From the NCBI GenBank assembly GCA_031551355.1, contig JAVBNT010000009.1:62001-126000 (forward strand): a DNA stretch of 64,000 nt, given 5' to 3'. The stretch's first letter is position 1. Each line of letters starts with the position of its first letter. The notes under the pieces were generated by a model. It saw only the letters and a program-made list of their open reading frames with translations, did no database searches and was not told the DNA's origin. Source of the stretch: JAVBNT01 sp031551355 (GTDB taxonomy: Bacteria; Vulcanimicrobiota; CADAWZ01). The position numbers were made by a program, and so were the translations under genes. Shown here piece by piece: positions 16,547-25,210 of the stretch.

Positions 16547-18505
16547 ATGGATAAAAACGAACAAAACGGTTCACACGGCGGTTTGCAAAAAATAACGATA
16601 GGCTCCCTGTTGATGACCTTGGGTATCGTATACGGTGATATCGGAACTTCGCCTCTTTATACAATGAATGCGGTTATCGGCCAGGGAAACCAGATTCTCA
16701 AGGAAACTATTTTCGGCGGAGTATCGCTGATTTTCTGGACTCTTACGCTGCAGACAACCGTTAAGTATGTGTTGATTACATTAAAAGCCGATAATAACGG
16801 CGAAGGCGGCATATTTTCGCTCTACGCAATTGTGAGGAGATATGCCAAATGGCTGCGGATTCCGGCGATGATCGGCGGGGCCGCGCTGCTGGCGGACGGT
16901 ATCATAACGCCGTCGATTACCGTTACTTCGGCAATAGAGGGACTTGGCCTGATAACGTATATGCCGAGGGTGGAAATTATCTGGATTGTGCTGATCATTA
17001 TCACCGCTCTCTTCCTGTTTCAAAGGTTTGGGACGGAGATTGTCGGGCGTTCGTTCGGACCCTTTATGCTTTTGTGGTTTCTGATGCTTGCTGTTTTGGG
17101 AATCGCGCATATAGTGACTTATCCCGGGATACTGCTGGCTTTGAGCCCGACTTATGCCCTCACTTTCCTCTTTTCCAATCCGGCCGGAATAATAATCCTC
17201 GGGGCGGTGTTTTTGTGCACTACCGGTGCTGAGGCGCTTTACTCCGATTTGGGGCATTGCGGCAGAAAAAATATTTATATTAGCTGGGTGTTCGTAAAGT
17301 CGGCGCTTGTTTTGAATTATTTTGGCCAGGGTGCGGCTCTGATGCATATGCAGGGACAGACACTGACTACCAATCCCTTTTTTGCGATAATGCCTAAATC
17401 TTTTTTGATCATCGGCATCATTATTTCGACTTTTGCGACGATAGTTGCTTCACAGTCGCTGATTTCCGGTTCGTTTACGCTTGTCTCCGAAGCCGTGAAA
17501 CTGAATTTGCTGCCGAGGATTTTTGTTATCTACCCTACATCCCAAAAAGGGCAGCTTTATATTCCGTCGGTCAATACGCTGCTTTGGATGGGCTGTCTGT
17601 TTGTGGTCCTGCATTTTCAGGAATCAACCAAGATGGAAGCCGCTTACGGTCTGTCGATCACGATCACGATGCTGATGACAACGATACTGCTGTCCCAGTA
17701 TCTCATGAAGCAGCATGTGCATAAAGCGCTTATTGTTCTGTTTCTTACGGTTTATATAACTATTGAAGGAACTTTTCTGGTTGCCAATCTGTTTAAATTT
17801 ATGCATGGCGGCTATATAACGATTTTAATTGCCTCGGCAATAGTTTTGCTGATGTATGTCTGGATAAAGGGATACGCAATCAAAAACAATTACCGCCGGG
17901 ATGTAAAGATAAGAAATTATGCGGAACAGCTGGAGAGGTTGAAAACAGATAAGGATATCCCCAAATTTGCAACCAATCTTGTATATATGACTACTTCATC
18001 CGCCCAGGAAGAGGTGGAGGATAAGGTTATGTATTCAATTTTGAATAAACTTCCCAAAAGGGCGGAAAATTACTGGTTTATAAACGTGCAGGTTACGGAT
18101 GAACCTTTTACAAAAGAGTATAGGGTTAACAGGGTTTCAAGCCATCTTTATAAAGTGACTTTTTATCTGGGCTTCAGGGTTAACCAGAAAATCAATGAAT
18201 TTTTGCGTTCCGTGATCCGTGATCTTCTGAAAACTAAAGAACTTGATTCAGGGGAAAACATTTATTCCGCTATCGGTAAGAACCCCCCGGGAGACTTTGC
18301 CTTCGTGATGATTTTAGAGGAACTTACAAACCGCTTTGAGTTGAGTGTTTTTGAGGAAATAATCATGCGTACCAGGCTTTTTATACAGCGTTATGCCGTA
18401 ACCCCGCAAAAATGGTTCGGTCTGGAGACGAGCACTGTATACACGGAAACAATCCCGATGCTCAGGGGGGTTTACCGCCCGACTTTCATCAAAAGGATTA
18501 AGTGA
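16547..18505 (+). CDS. kup: Kup-type potassium uptake protein
   Basis: This 652-residue inner-membrane protein imports K+ (probably with H+). The N-terminal signature IGSLLMTLGIVYGDIGTSPL is the first membrane segment of the KUP/HAK/KT family, and (about 12) hydrophobic segments run to residue 445. DNNGEGGIFSLYAIVRR, between segments two and three, is also diagnostic. The C-terminal cytosolic domain (about 450-652) fits the family. The ATG follows AGAGGAC. The stop codon TGA overlaps the ATG of the next gene, so the two are translationally coupled. Confidence 0.95.
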   Translation: MDKNEQNGSHGGLQKITIGSLLMTLGIVYGDIGTSPLYTMNAVIGQGNQILKETIFGGVSLIFWTLTLQTTVKYVLITLKADNNGEGGIFSLYAIVRRYAKWLRIPAMIGGAALLADGIITPSITVTSAIEGLGLITYMPRVEIIWIVLIIITALFLFQRFGTEIVGRSFGPFMLLWFLMLAVLGIAHIVTYPGILLALSPTYALTFLFSNPAGIIILGAVFLCTTGAEALYSDLGHCGRKNIYISWVFVKSALVLNYFGQGAALMHMQGQTLTTNPFFAIMPKSFLIIGIIISTFATIVASQSLISGSFTLVSEAVKLNLLPRIFVIYPTSQKGQLYIPSVNTLLWMGCLFVVLHFQESTKMEAAYGLSITITMLMTTILLSQYLMKQHVHKALIVLFLTVYITIEGTFLVANLFKFMHGGYITILIASAIVLLMYVWIKGYAIKNNYRRDVKIRNYAEQLERLKTDKDIPKFATNLVYMTTSSAQEEVEDKVMYSILNKLPKRAENYWFINVQVTDEPFTKEYRVNRVSSHLYKVTFYLGFRVNQKINEFLRSVIRDLLKTKELDSGENIYSAIGKNPPGDFAFVMILEELTNRFELSVFEEIIMRTRLFIQRYAVTPQKWFGLETSTVYTETIPMLRGVYRPTFIKRIK

Positions 18506-19461
18506 TGGAACACAATATTGATCCGCAGGTACTTTCACGCGCGCAGGGCTGTATGATTGGTCAGATTGCCGGCGACTCTCTGGGCAGCCTTGTTGAGTTC
18601 ATGTCTCCGGAGCGGATCAGGGGGCTATACCCCGGCGGTGTTAAAAATCTTGAAGACGGCGGGGTATGGGGGACGCTTGCCGGACAGCCGACGGATGATT
18701 CCGAAATGGCTCTTTGTCTCGCCCGCACCCTTTGCCGTGACGGCACCTATAATGCTGAAAACGTAAAAGAATCTTATTTATACTGGCTTTCGACAGGGCC
18801 TTTCGACATCGGCAATACAACGAAAAGCGGGCTCGCCGGAAACCATGTTTACGAAAGTCAGGCAAACGGTGCTCTTATGAGAATTTCCCCTTTGGGAATT
18901 TTCTGCGCCGGACTCGGTTTGGATAAGGCTGAGCTCTGGGCGCGTCAGGATGCTTTAATAACGCATCCCCACGAAATTTGCCTGGATATAAATGCCGTTT
19001 TCGTAAAAACTATTGCCTCAGCCATTGCCGGAAAACTCGATAAATCCGCAATGTATGATGCTGTATTGCAATTTTCCGGCGAATGCGGCCGGGTTGTTGC
19101 CGATATTGTTAAAAAAGCGGCTAAAAAACATCCAGCAGATTATATGACCAATCAGGGTTGGGTTGTTACGGCATTTCACAATGCCGTTTATCAATTAGTA
19201 AATGCCGGAGATTTTCGTTCCGGCGTAGAAGAAACCGTTATGATGGGCGGTGATACCGATACAAATGCCGCGATTGCCGGCGCCCTCCTCGGAGCCTGTT
19301 ACGGCATCGAATCCGTTCCGTTACAATGGGTTGAAGCAATTTTGTCCTGTCGCCCATCCTTTTGTTACGGAAATGTAACAAAGCCTCGCCCGGAGTATTT
19401 TTGGCCTGTGGATTCGAAGAATTTATCACTGTTGCTTTTGCATAATTCTCATCTTTGTTAA
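18505..19461 (+). CDS. ADP-ribosylglycohydrolase (DraG/ARH-like)
   Basis: This 318-residue protein belongs to the all-helical ADP-ribosylglycohydrolase superfamily. It has GCMIGQIAGDSLGSLVEF near the N-terminus, PTDDSEMALCLAR (a magnesium-site motif with the usual 'TDDT/S'), a long helical part, and a C-terminal MGGDTDTNAAIAGALLGACYG that supplies the other metal-binding acids. Such enzymes remove ADP-ribose from proteins, nucleic acids or small molecules; the substrate here is unknown. Its ATG overlaps the kup stop. No ADP-ribosyltransferase is seen in the window. Confidence 0.9.
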   Translation: MEHNIDPQVLSRAQGCMIGQIAGDSLGSLVEFMSPERIRGLYPGGVKNLEDGGVWGTLAGQPTDDSEMALCLARTLCRDGTYNAENVKESYLYWLSTGPFDIGNTTKSGLAGNHVYESQANGALMRISPLGIFCAGLGLDKAELWARQDALITHPHEICLDINAVFVKTIASAIAGKLDKSAMYDAVLQFSGECGRVVADIVKKAAKKHPADYMTNQGWVVTAFHNAVYQLVNAGDFRSGVEETVMMGGDTDTNAAIAGALLGACYGIESVPLQWVEAILSCRPSFCYGNVTKPRPEYFWPVDSKNLSLLLLHNSHLC

Positions 19462-19511
19462 CAAACTATATTTATTTATTAACATTTAAGCCTTTTTTTT
19501 TAACAAACATA

Positions 19512-19615
19512 TGTTATACTCTACCCAGTGATGTAATTAACATCCTTTAAGACCGCGGAAGCTCATAGGTTCCCCCCTATTCCCCTCCTTTCTTCTGCGG
19601 TCTTATCTTTTTTTA
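19512..19615 (+). ncRNA. Candidate small RNA (promoter plus terminator hairpin)
   Basis: An extended -10 (TGTTATACT, 19512-19520) has no clear -35. It is followed about 30 bases on by a strong hairpin: AAGACCGCGGAAG (19549-19561) pairs with CTTCTGCGGTCTT (19592-19604), then a T run to 19615. The loop is pyrimidine-rich (CCCCCCTATTCCCCTCC). The transcript would be about 90 bases. It may instead be simply the terminator of the ADP-ribosylglycohydrolase gene. Confidence 0.35.
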
Positions 19616-19723
19616 TTTTTAGGATAAAATTGAGATAAAAAAGCGTAAGGCGTTATTTTTTTTGTCAAAATTTGTTAAGAGTTTGTTAATTTTAAAAAAA
19701 ATAATTCAGCGATATATTTAATG

Positions 19724-19732
19724 TGGTATAAT
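19724..19732 (+). promoter_or_regulatory. Extended -10 promoter of the deiminase-like gene
   Basis: TGGTATAAT lies 36 bases before the ATG at 19768; the -35 is poor. The stretch 19621-19723 before it is AT-rich with no other feature. Confidence 0.55.
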
Positions 19733-19767
19733 CAAGATGTTTCGAAACTGTACTTTTGGAGGCATCT

Positions 19768-21351
19768 ATGTCTAACATTCAGGGTCTTGGTAATATATCC
19801 GTTCCGGGATACGAACCTATTACTCGGAGAGCCGGTCTTTCTTCCCCTCAGCAGACTCCTTCCATCGGAGATTCTTTTTCTAAATCCCAGTCGGTATCCG
19901 ACAGGGAGCTCACGGCATCCATTCTCAAACAGCTCACCTCTTCAGAGACAAGAGTCCTTGATGAAAAAACGCAGGCTTTTCCGGATAATTACGGCAGAGT
20001 TAAGCATTTGGCTTTACAGCTTAGTAATTATGCGCAGGGCAATATCAGAAAAGATATGCTCAATGCGTATAAAACTCTTTTCACGCAAATGGAGCCTGAT
20101 ACCAAGTTTACCATAGTAGTCGGCTCACCCAGAGATCAGGCTGATGTTGAAAAAGTTATCAAAGAGGGAAATGTTGTCAGTCCCGATCGCATTGATTTTA
20201 TAAAACCCGACGGGCTTGATTTGACCGTATGGGCGAGAGATCAGATGATTGGTATGTATTTTCCTGAAGGTGACGGCTCCAAAACGGCGATCACAAACCA
20301 GGCTATGCTTCATAACTGGCATGCCGATGATGAGCTTGTTCCGCAGTATATTACCCAAAAACACCCTTCGATCGTGCTTGATCGCGAGAGAAGAATTACT
20401 ACTGACGGCGGAGAGGTTGTTTCCAACCGCGGCGAGACGTTTGTAGGTGCATTTTCGATTATTGCTACCGCTAAAAAACTTAAGGAACTTGCGGGTAAAG
20501 ATCCTGATTTCGCCAAAAAAGTCCAGGATTATGCGGAAAATAAAATGGGTATGCAGGTTAGTCTTTCCGATTTGGAAAATCCGTTGCCGTATGACCTTAT
20601 TGAAAAAGAAATTACTCCCGGATTCCATGAACAGCCGTATATAATTTCCGCCAACCCTCTTTATGAAAAAGAGATGGTAAAAGGCAACCAGATGAAGGAA
20701 GGCGACATGTGGATTCAGGTCTCCAAGGACCTGTTTGAAAAGCAATTCGGTCAGAAAATAACACCTATGGGACTTGACGATCCGACGACCCCAAGGGTAG
20801 AGGGACCTGCCAACGATCACCTTGATATGGGCCTGACCCCACTTGATGAAAAAACGATGGCGGTCGCCGACCCGTCTCTTGCTAAAAGAATTTTTGCCGG
20901 GATGAGTCCGGAGCGCAGAAAAGAAGTCGCCTCTATTTTGTCGGAAGCGTCCGGCAGCCTTTTCAGAGGTGATGATTTGCTTAACGCCGGTGATTCGAGA
21001 AATTATCCCAATCAACAAAAAGATTTTGATGCTTATGCCAGCCAACTCGAAAGAGAAGGCTACAGGATCGTAAGAACTCCGTATGCTGAACCCAGTTATG
21101 GAACTCCGAATATTTCCTATAACAATTGCCTTATGGAGCGTTTTAAAAATGACGAGGGTGTTGAAATAAAGCGCATATTCCTCCCTGTATACGGAATAGA
21201 TGAGTTGGACAGAAAAGCCATCTCCACTTACGAAAAAGAAGGTTATGAAGTACATCCGATGCCGCTGGCAAATCTGGCTACCAGAAAAGGTGCGCTCAGA
21301 TGTATGTCGCAGTGGCTTGACAGGGAGCAGCACAACGACCAGTTCAAATAA
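19768..21351 (+). CDS. Guanidino-group-modifying enzyme fold: agmatine/peptidylarginine deiminase-like
   Basis: This 527-residue protein shows the landmarks of the deiminase superfamily. TTDGGEVVSNRGETFVG corresponds to the acidic, substrate-guiding motif. DHLDMGLTPLDEKTMAVAD (His351, Asp353) is the His-Asp pair. The SYNNCLMERF strand and C-terminal GALRCMSQWL (Cys512) match the 'GxxHCxTQ' active-site loop of agmatine deiminase, with Cys as nucleophile. Thus it probably hydrolyses a guanidino substrate, which I cannot specify. The first 100 residues, with a Ser/Pro-rich start, are not in standard enzymes. No signal peptide is seen. GGAGG precedes the ATG at 19768. A terminator follows. Confidence 0.75.
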   Translation: MSNIQGLGNISVPGYEPITRRAGLSSPQQTPSIGDSFSKSQSVSDRELTASILKQLTSSETRVLDEKTQAFPDNYGRVKHLALQLSNYAQGNIRKDMLNAYKTLFTQMEPDTKFTIVVGSPRDQADVEKVIKEGNVVSPDRIDFIKPDGLDLTVWARDQMIGMYFPEGDGSKTAITNQAMLHNWHADDELVPQYITQKHPSIVLDRERRITTDGGEVVSNRGETFVGAFSIIATAKKLKELAGKDPDFAKKVQDYAENKMGMQVSLSDLENPLPYDLIEKEITPGFHEQPYIISANPLYEKEMVKGNQMKEGDMWIQVSKDLFEKQFGQKITPMGLDDPTTPRVEGPANDHLDMGLTPLDEKTMAVADPSLAKRIFAGMSPERRKEVASILSEASGSLFRGDDLLNAGDSRNYPNQQKDFDAYASQLEREGYRIVRTPYAEPSYGTPNISYNNCLMERFKNDEGVEIKRIFLPVYGIDELDRKAISTYEKEGYEVHPMPLANLATRKGALRCMSQWLDREQHNDQFK

Positions 21352-21362
21352 AATAAATAAAA

Positions 21363-21402
21363 AACAGCCGGTATTTGTCTTAAGTCTCCCGGTTGTTTTT
21401 TT
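21363..21402 (+). terminator. Terminator of the deiminase-like gene
   Basis: AACAGCCGG and CCGGTTGTT form a 9-bp stem 11 bases past the stop codon, followed by a T-rich run. Confidence 0.8.
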
Positions 21403-21510
21403 ATTTATTTGCCATTTTTAGATCAATTGAAACCGGCGAACCTGTGTCATCAAAGAAAATTTCTCTTATTCCGGCGTAGAAGACTCAATGTCATTAAGTA
21501 AGAGAAAAGT

Positions 21511-21592
21511 GTTTCTCACAGAGAAGAGGAGAACACAGAGAGGTTTTAACCGGCATTTATCCTCCGTGGCCTCTGTATCCTCTGTGAGAAAC
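21511..21592. repeat. Inverted-repeat element with CTCTGTGAG arms (family 4)
   Basis: GTTTCTCACAGAG (21511-21523) and CTCTGTGAGAAAC (21580-21592) are exact 13-bp inverted ends. Between them are further imperfect repeats (GAACACAGAGAGG, CCTCCGTGGCCTCTG). A shorter relative, with CTCCGTGCCCTCTGTGAGG, lies at 36801-36850. Confidence 0.7.
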
Positions 21593-21638
21593 CATTCTTG
21601 AATTATGAAAAAAATTACGCGATTAATTCGCTCCACTC

Positions 21639-21719
21639 GTCATTGCGAGCCTGTAAGGCGCGGCAATCCAGGCATTTATTTTTCTGGATTGCTTCGTCGG
21701 TAGCCTCCTCGCAATGACA
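21639..21719. repeat. Inverted-repeat element with TCATTGCGAG arms (family 5)
   Basis: GTCATTGCGAGCC and GGCTCC..CTCGCAATGAC are the outer arms, and CGGCAATCCAG / CTGGATTGCTTCG the inner arms. Elements of this TCATTGCGAG...GCAATCC type are common dispersed palindromes in several bacterial groups. Only one copy is seen here. Nearby bases 21466-21495 and 21766-21810 are fragments of family 3. Apart from repeats, 21403-21900 holds no gene. Confidence 0.75.
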
Positions 21720-21912
21720 AGGATCGTAAAAACGATAATTTAAAACCTTAACTTAATGACATTGTGAGAAGACTACGCCTCACTCGTAGAAATTGTCTTT
21801 GACTTAACATCTTCACCGGTTTCAATTTATTTTTTAATTTAATGATGGTTATTTTTTGACGTTACTATGAAATTTGCCCGCAGGCTCTCTTAAATATTTT
21901 GTAGAAACAATA

Positions 21913-21953
21913 ACAGATCCGTATGTATTTGCGATGGGTCTGTTTTTATTTTT
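21913..21953 (+). promoter_or_regulatory. Terminator-like hairpin in the leader of the radical SAM gene
   Basis: ACAGATCC (21913-21920) pairs with GGGTCTGT (21936-21943), with a 15-base loop, and TTTTTATTTTT follows. It lies just before the CGGAGG ribosome site of the gene at 21969. There is no gene upstream for it to terminate, so it may be an attenuator. No recognised riboswitch is visible before it. Confidence 0.5.
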
Positions 21954-21968
21954 CCGGAGGCTTTTTGT

Positions 21969-23252
21969 ATGAAAATAGCGCTTATAGAAGCATTTTCCAA
22001 TTATGATGACAGGTATGTATTTTACCCCCTTGGACTTGCCGGCCTTGAAGCCTATTTAAAGTCGAAGATCCCGGATATAGAAGTAAAGTTATGTGCTAAC
22101 CCGTCGGAGCTTTTGGTTTTTTCTCCCGACATTGCCGGAATATCTTCCACGTCTCCTTTTTACGCGCATGCAGTGAGAATTGCCTCAGAAATAAAAAAAG
22201 AACTTGGCATTCCGGTTGTGATTGGAGGGCCGCATATATCTTCACTGCCCCAAAGCCTCGACCCCGTATTTGACGCTGCCGTGATCGGAGAGGGCGAAAT
22301 TTCTTTTTTCGAGCTGATAAAATTTTTCGGAGAAAATAACAACTTTGAAAACCTTACAGGCAGGGGATTTCTTTTGTGGAAAAATGGTAATATTATCAAT
22401 AGCGGACACCCTGAGCCGATAAAGGATATAGACTCGCTGCCGTTTTCAAAACGTGAATGGGCCGCAGCAAGGCCTTATTTTCACTGTATTTTTTCTTCAA
22501 GAGGATGTCCGTTTGACTGCTCTTTCTGCGGCAGCGCCGGTTTCTGGAAAGGGTGCCGCTTTTTTTCTCCGGCCAGAGTGGCCGAGGAGCTTACGTATAT
22601 TGCCGATAAGTTTGACGTATCCCATTGCGCTATTATGGATGATCTTTTCGCGGCGAACCTGCCGCGTGTACATAAGCTTGCCGGTGCTTTGGAATTTGCC
22701 AAAGATCTGAATATGACGTTTACCGCTACATTGCGGGCCGACAATTCTTCTCCGGAACTTGCCGCCGCCATATATGATATGGGTGTACGGTATGTTCATC
22801 TTGGCCTTGAATCGGCTTCCCCCTCAGTTTTGTCATATCTTAAAGGCGGAAATTCTTCTCCGGAACACAACTCTGCGGCTCTCATCAATGCGCACGAAGC
22901 TGGAATGAATACAACAGCAACTTTTATCATCGGCTCGCCGTATGAAACCGAAGATGATATTGAAATGACGTATAATTTTATAAAAAGCAGTCTGGCCGAT
23001 GGTATTTTGAATAATTTTGCCGTGAGCCCGCTCATGCCGTTTCCCGGCACAAAAATATGGGACTATGCTTTTTCAAAGGGCCTGGTTTCATTGTCCGGCA
23101 TGGACTGGATTAAACTTAACATAGATATTGATAATTTTAGTCCTGACGGATATATACTTTTGTCGGAGAAAATGAGCCGTGAGCGGTTCTGGTATCATTT
23201 TCAGCGTTTTCAGCAATTGCGTGCGGATTTTTTTAATAACAATAATGTTTAG
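21969..23252 (+). CDS. B12-binding-domain radical SAM protein
   Basis: This 427-residue protein has an N-terminal cobalamin-binding-like domain: MKIALIEAF, YPLGLAGLEAYLK, then VVIGGPHISSLPQ and AAVIGEGE. Many members of the family keep this domain without the B12-ligating His, and none is obvious here. The radical SAM domain has the cluster motif CPFDCSFC (Cys180, Cys184, Cys187), followed by MDDLFAANLPRV, FTATLRADNSS and YVHLGLESASPSVL, as in the bchE/MiaB-like family. The reaction is unknown; methylation or ring chemistry of lipids or cofactors is typical for the family. The ATG has CGGAGG seven bases upstream. The gene stands alone, with a leader hairpin. Confidence 0.85.
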   Translation: MKIALIEAFSNYDDRYVFYPLGLAGLEAYLKSKIPDIEVKLCANPSELLVFSPDIAGISSTSPFYAHAVRIASEIKKELGIPVVIGGPHISSLPQSLDPVFDAAVIGEGEISFFELIKFFGENNNFENLTGRGFLLWKNGNIINSGHPEPIKDIDSLPFSKREWAAARPYFHCIFSSRGCPFDCSFCGSAGFWKGCRFFSPARVAEELTYIADKFDVSHCAIMDDLFAANLPRVHKLAGALEFAKDLNMTFTATLRADNSSPELAAAIYDMGVRYVHLGLESASPSVLSYLKGGNSSPEHNSAALINAHEAGMNTTATFIIGSPYETEDDIEMTYNFIKSSLADGILNNFAVSPLMPFPGTKIWDYAFSKGLVSLSGMDWIKLNIDIDNFSPDGYILLSEKMSRERFWYHFQRFQQLRADFFNNNNV

Positions 23253-23273
23253 AAATATTTAACAAAAATAATA

Positions 23274-23302
23274 TTGCTCTAAAGCGGCTTTTCTGTTAAG
23301 AT
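23274..23302 (+). promoter_or_regulatory. Promoter of the Gln-rich protein gene
   Basis: TTGCTC at 23274-23279 and TAAGAT at 23297-23302 are 17 bases apart, with TGT before the -10. Confidence 0.55.
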
Positions 23303-23369
23303 AAAATTAAGAATACCTGTAGATCCTTACTATATAAAAATTTTCTGCAGGAATAAGGAGTTGACGGAT

Positions 23370-25082
23370 ATGGCTATAGAAACACATCGCCTGGGAATTA
23401 ACCAAAGAGAAAGAGTAAATGATTATCAATTTCTCTACAAACCAACCGGTCCTGCTGAGCTGAGTAACCAACAGGCGCAGGCAGCAACTCAGACCGCTAC
23501 TCCGGCGCCGGCGCCGACAGATTTGAATCAGGGTGCAACCGTTGAGCCTACATGCGACAATATTGTTTATGATGATGTTGCCGAACAACAGGATGACCAA
23601 CAGCCTAAGTATAGGGACAGACACCATTGTCATTGTGACAGAATGTGTAATGATGAGAAGTATCAGGTTGAATTTACTGCCAACTTTAACTATTATCTGA
23701 ACAGCGTCAATCAGAATCCTTCCCTGATGGGTTGTTATGGGAATTACGGAATGAATTTCGGGATGGGAATGGATGTTTCGTTTACACCGGATCCGAGTTA
23801 CCAGGGTAATATTGGCAATATAGGCAATTTCGGCGGTTACGGATATCAGCAGATTCCGTATCCGGGAAGTTATAACGCTTCACCTTATTACGGTGTTAAT
23901 AACTCCAGTTTGCTTAACAACATAATGACCGGAACAAATAACGGCTACTCGAATTATATGAATAACCTTAGCGGATTACAGGGCTACAGCCCATATGCCG
24001 GTCCTCAGGGATACGATCAGAATTTTAATAACCTGTTTGGAATGAATGCCGCACAGAATTACGGTGCCAACACAGCGGGCGGAAGCGGAAACGGTATTTC
24101 ATGGCCGCAGATTTCCACCGGTTCCAATGCTTATAATTTTATGGTTGACGGAAACCTTTCCGCACTGGGAAGCGGTTCTTCAGCGGAAATTCAGTCGATG
24201 ATTGATCAGCTTAACCAGCTTAAGAATGACTACGGCACCAACGTTGAGCAAATAGAGCAGCAGATAGGTACCCTTACCGAACAGCTCCAGCAGCGTCAGC
24301 AGGAAAAAAATCAGCTTGAAAGCACAAGATCCCAGAAAGAGCAGCAGTACAACCAACTGGGAGTTCAGGCTCAGCAGGCTCAGTCCCAGCAGGCTCAGTT
24401 AACCAATCAGGCTCAGCAGCTGCAGGCTCAGAAAGCACAGCTTACAGGTCAGATTGCTTCGCTTACGGAGGGAATCGCTTCGCTTACAGCCGGTATTACG
24501 GCAATGGAGACACAGGCGGCGGCTCTTTCTTCCAACCCGGCCACGGCAGCGGCAGGAGCAGCTATGCTTGCCCAGGTAGCACAGATGAAGGCTCAGCTTG
24601 TCATGATGCAGACCCAGCTTGCCCAGGCACAGGTTCAGAGCCAGCAGGTTGACGTTCAGAGTCAGCAGGTTGCCGCACAGCTGCAGCAGGTTCAGCAGAC
24701 ATTTTCACAGGTCCAGCAGCAGATGCAGGGAGTAAGTCAGGAAGTAGCCCAGATCGATCAGCAGCTTTCGGTCATTAATCAGGAAATATCATATCTCAGT
24801 CAGCAGATCAATCAGGGGTTGAACACTCTTGTCGAGAGAAAGACGGATATGGCAATGATCGACGCCAGACAGAATAACATTGGCTATTACGGACAGATGA
24901 TGCAGTCGCAAATACCGGGAGTAAATTTGAATGGTTATACTGATAAGGCAGATCCTAATGGATTCCTTAACAAAATGAACTATGGTTCAAATACTACCAA
25001 TATACTTAACGGTGTAAGCCTTATCGGCGGTCTTTTCGGACTTAACGCTGCCGGCGGCGGTTTGCTTAATTTCTTTAAATAA
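23370..25082 (+). CDS. Large Gln-rich coiled-coil protein, function unknown
   Basis: This 570-residue protein has no signal peptide or known domain. Residues 1-95 are polar, with a Pro/Ala/Thr-rich linker and a His/Cys patch (HHCHCDRMCND) that could bind metal. Residues 95-290 are rich in Gly, Asn and Tyr (YGNYGMNFGMG), a low-complexity region. Residues about 295-510 are a long coiled coil, with many QAQ and QQ repeats and few charges. The end is Gly-rich and hydrophobic (GVSLIGGLFGLNAAGGG). It looks like a self-assembling or surface structural protein, but I do not recognise it. AAGGAG lies 9 bases before the ATG. A strong terminator follows. Confidence 0.6.
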   Translation: MAIETHRLGINQRERVNDYQFLYKPTGPAELSNQQAQAATQTATPAPAPTDLNQGATVEPTCDNIVYDDVAEQQDDQQPKYRDRHHCHCDRMCNDEKYQVEFTANFNYYLNSVNQNPSLMGCYGNYGMNFGMGMDVSFTPDPSYQGNIGNIGNFGGYGYQQIPYPGSYNASPYYGVNNSSLLNNIMTGTNNGYSNYMNNLSGLQGYSPYAGPQGYDQNFNNLFGMNAAQNYGANTAGGSGNGISWPQISTGSNAYNFMVDGNLSALGSGSSAEIQSMIDQLNQLKNDYGTNVEQIEQQIGTLTEQLQQRQQEKNQLESTRSQKEQQYNQLGVQAQQAQSQQAQLTNQAQQLQAQKAQLTGQIASLTEGIASLTAGITAMETQAAALSSNPATAAAGAAMLAQVAQMKAQLVMMQTQLAQAQVQSQQVDVQSQQVAAQLQQVQQTFSQVQQQMQGVSQEVAQIDQQLSVINQEISYLSQQINQGLNTLVERKTDMAMIDARQNNIGYYGQMMQSQIPGVNLNGYTDKADPNGFLNKMNYGSNTTNILNGVSLIGGLFGLNAAGGGLLNFFK

Positions 25083-25105
25083 AGTTTTGAGCTTTAAATT
25101 TAATG

Positions 25106-25138
25106 AAAAAACAGGGTTCACGGTGAGCCCTGTTTTTT
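25106..25138. terminator. Bidirectional terminator
   Basis: AAAAAACAGGGTTCA and TGAGCCCTGTTTTTT form a 15-bp stem with a 3-base loop, with A and T runs on both sides. It serves the Gln-rich protein gene and probably the convergent tsaC-like gene. Confidence 0.9.
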
Positions 25139-25210
25139 CATTTACAACGCGCATAAAAAGACGAGTGGGGGCAGTCAGGAGCATAAAAAATTCGATTTGT
25201 CACCGGTACT

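Noticed and set aside
20125..21333. A 402-residue open frame antisense to the deiminase-like gene
   Set aside because: The forward frame has catalytic motifs and a ribosome site; the antisense product has no recognisable pattern.
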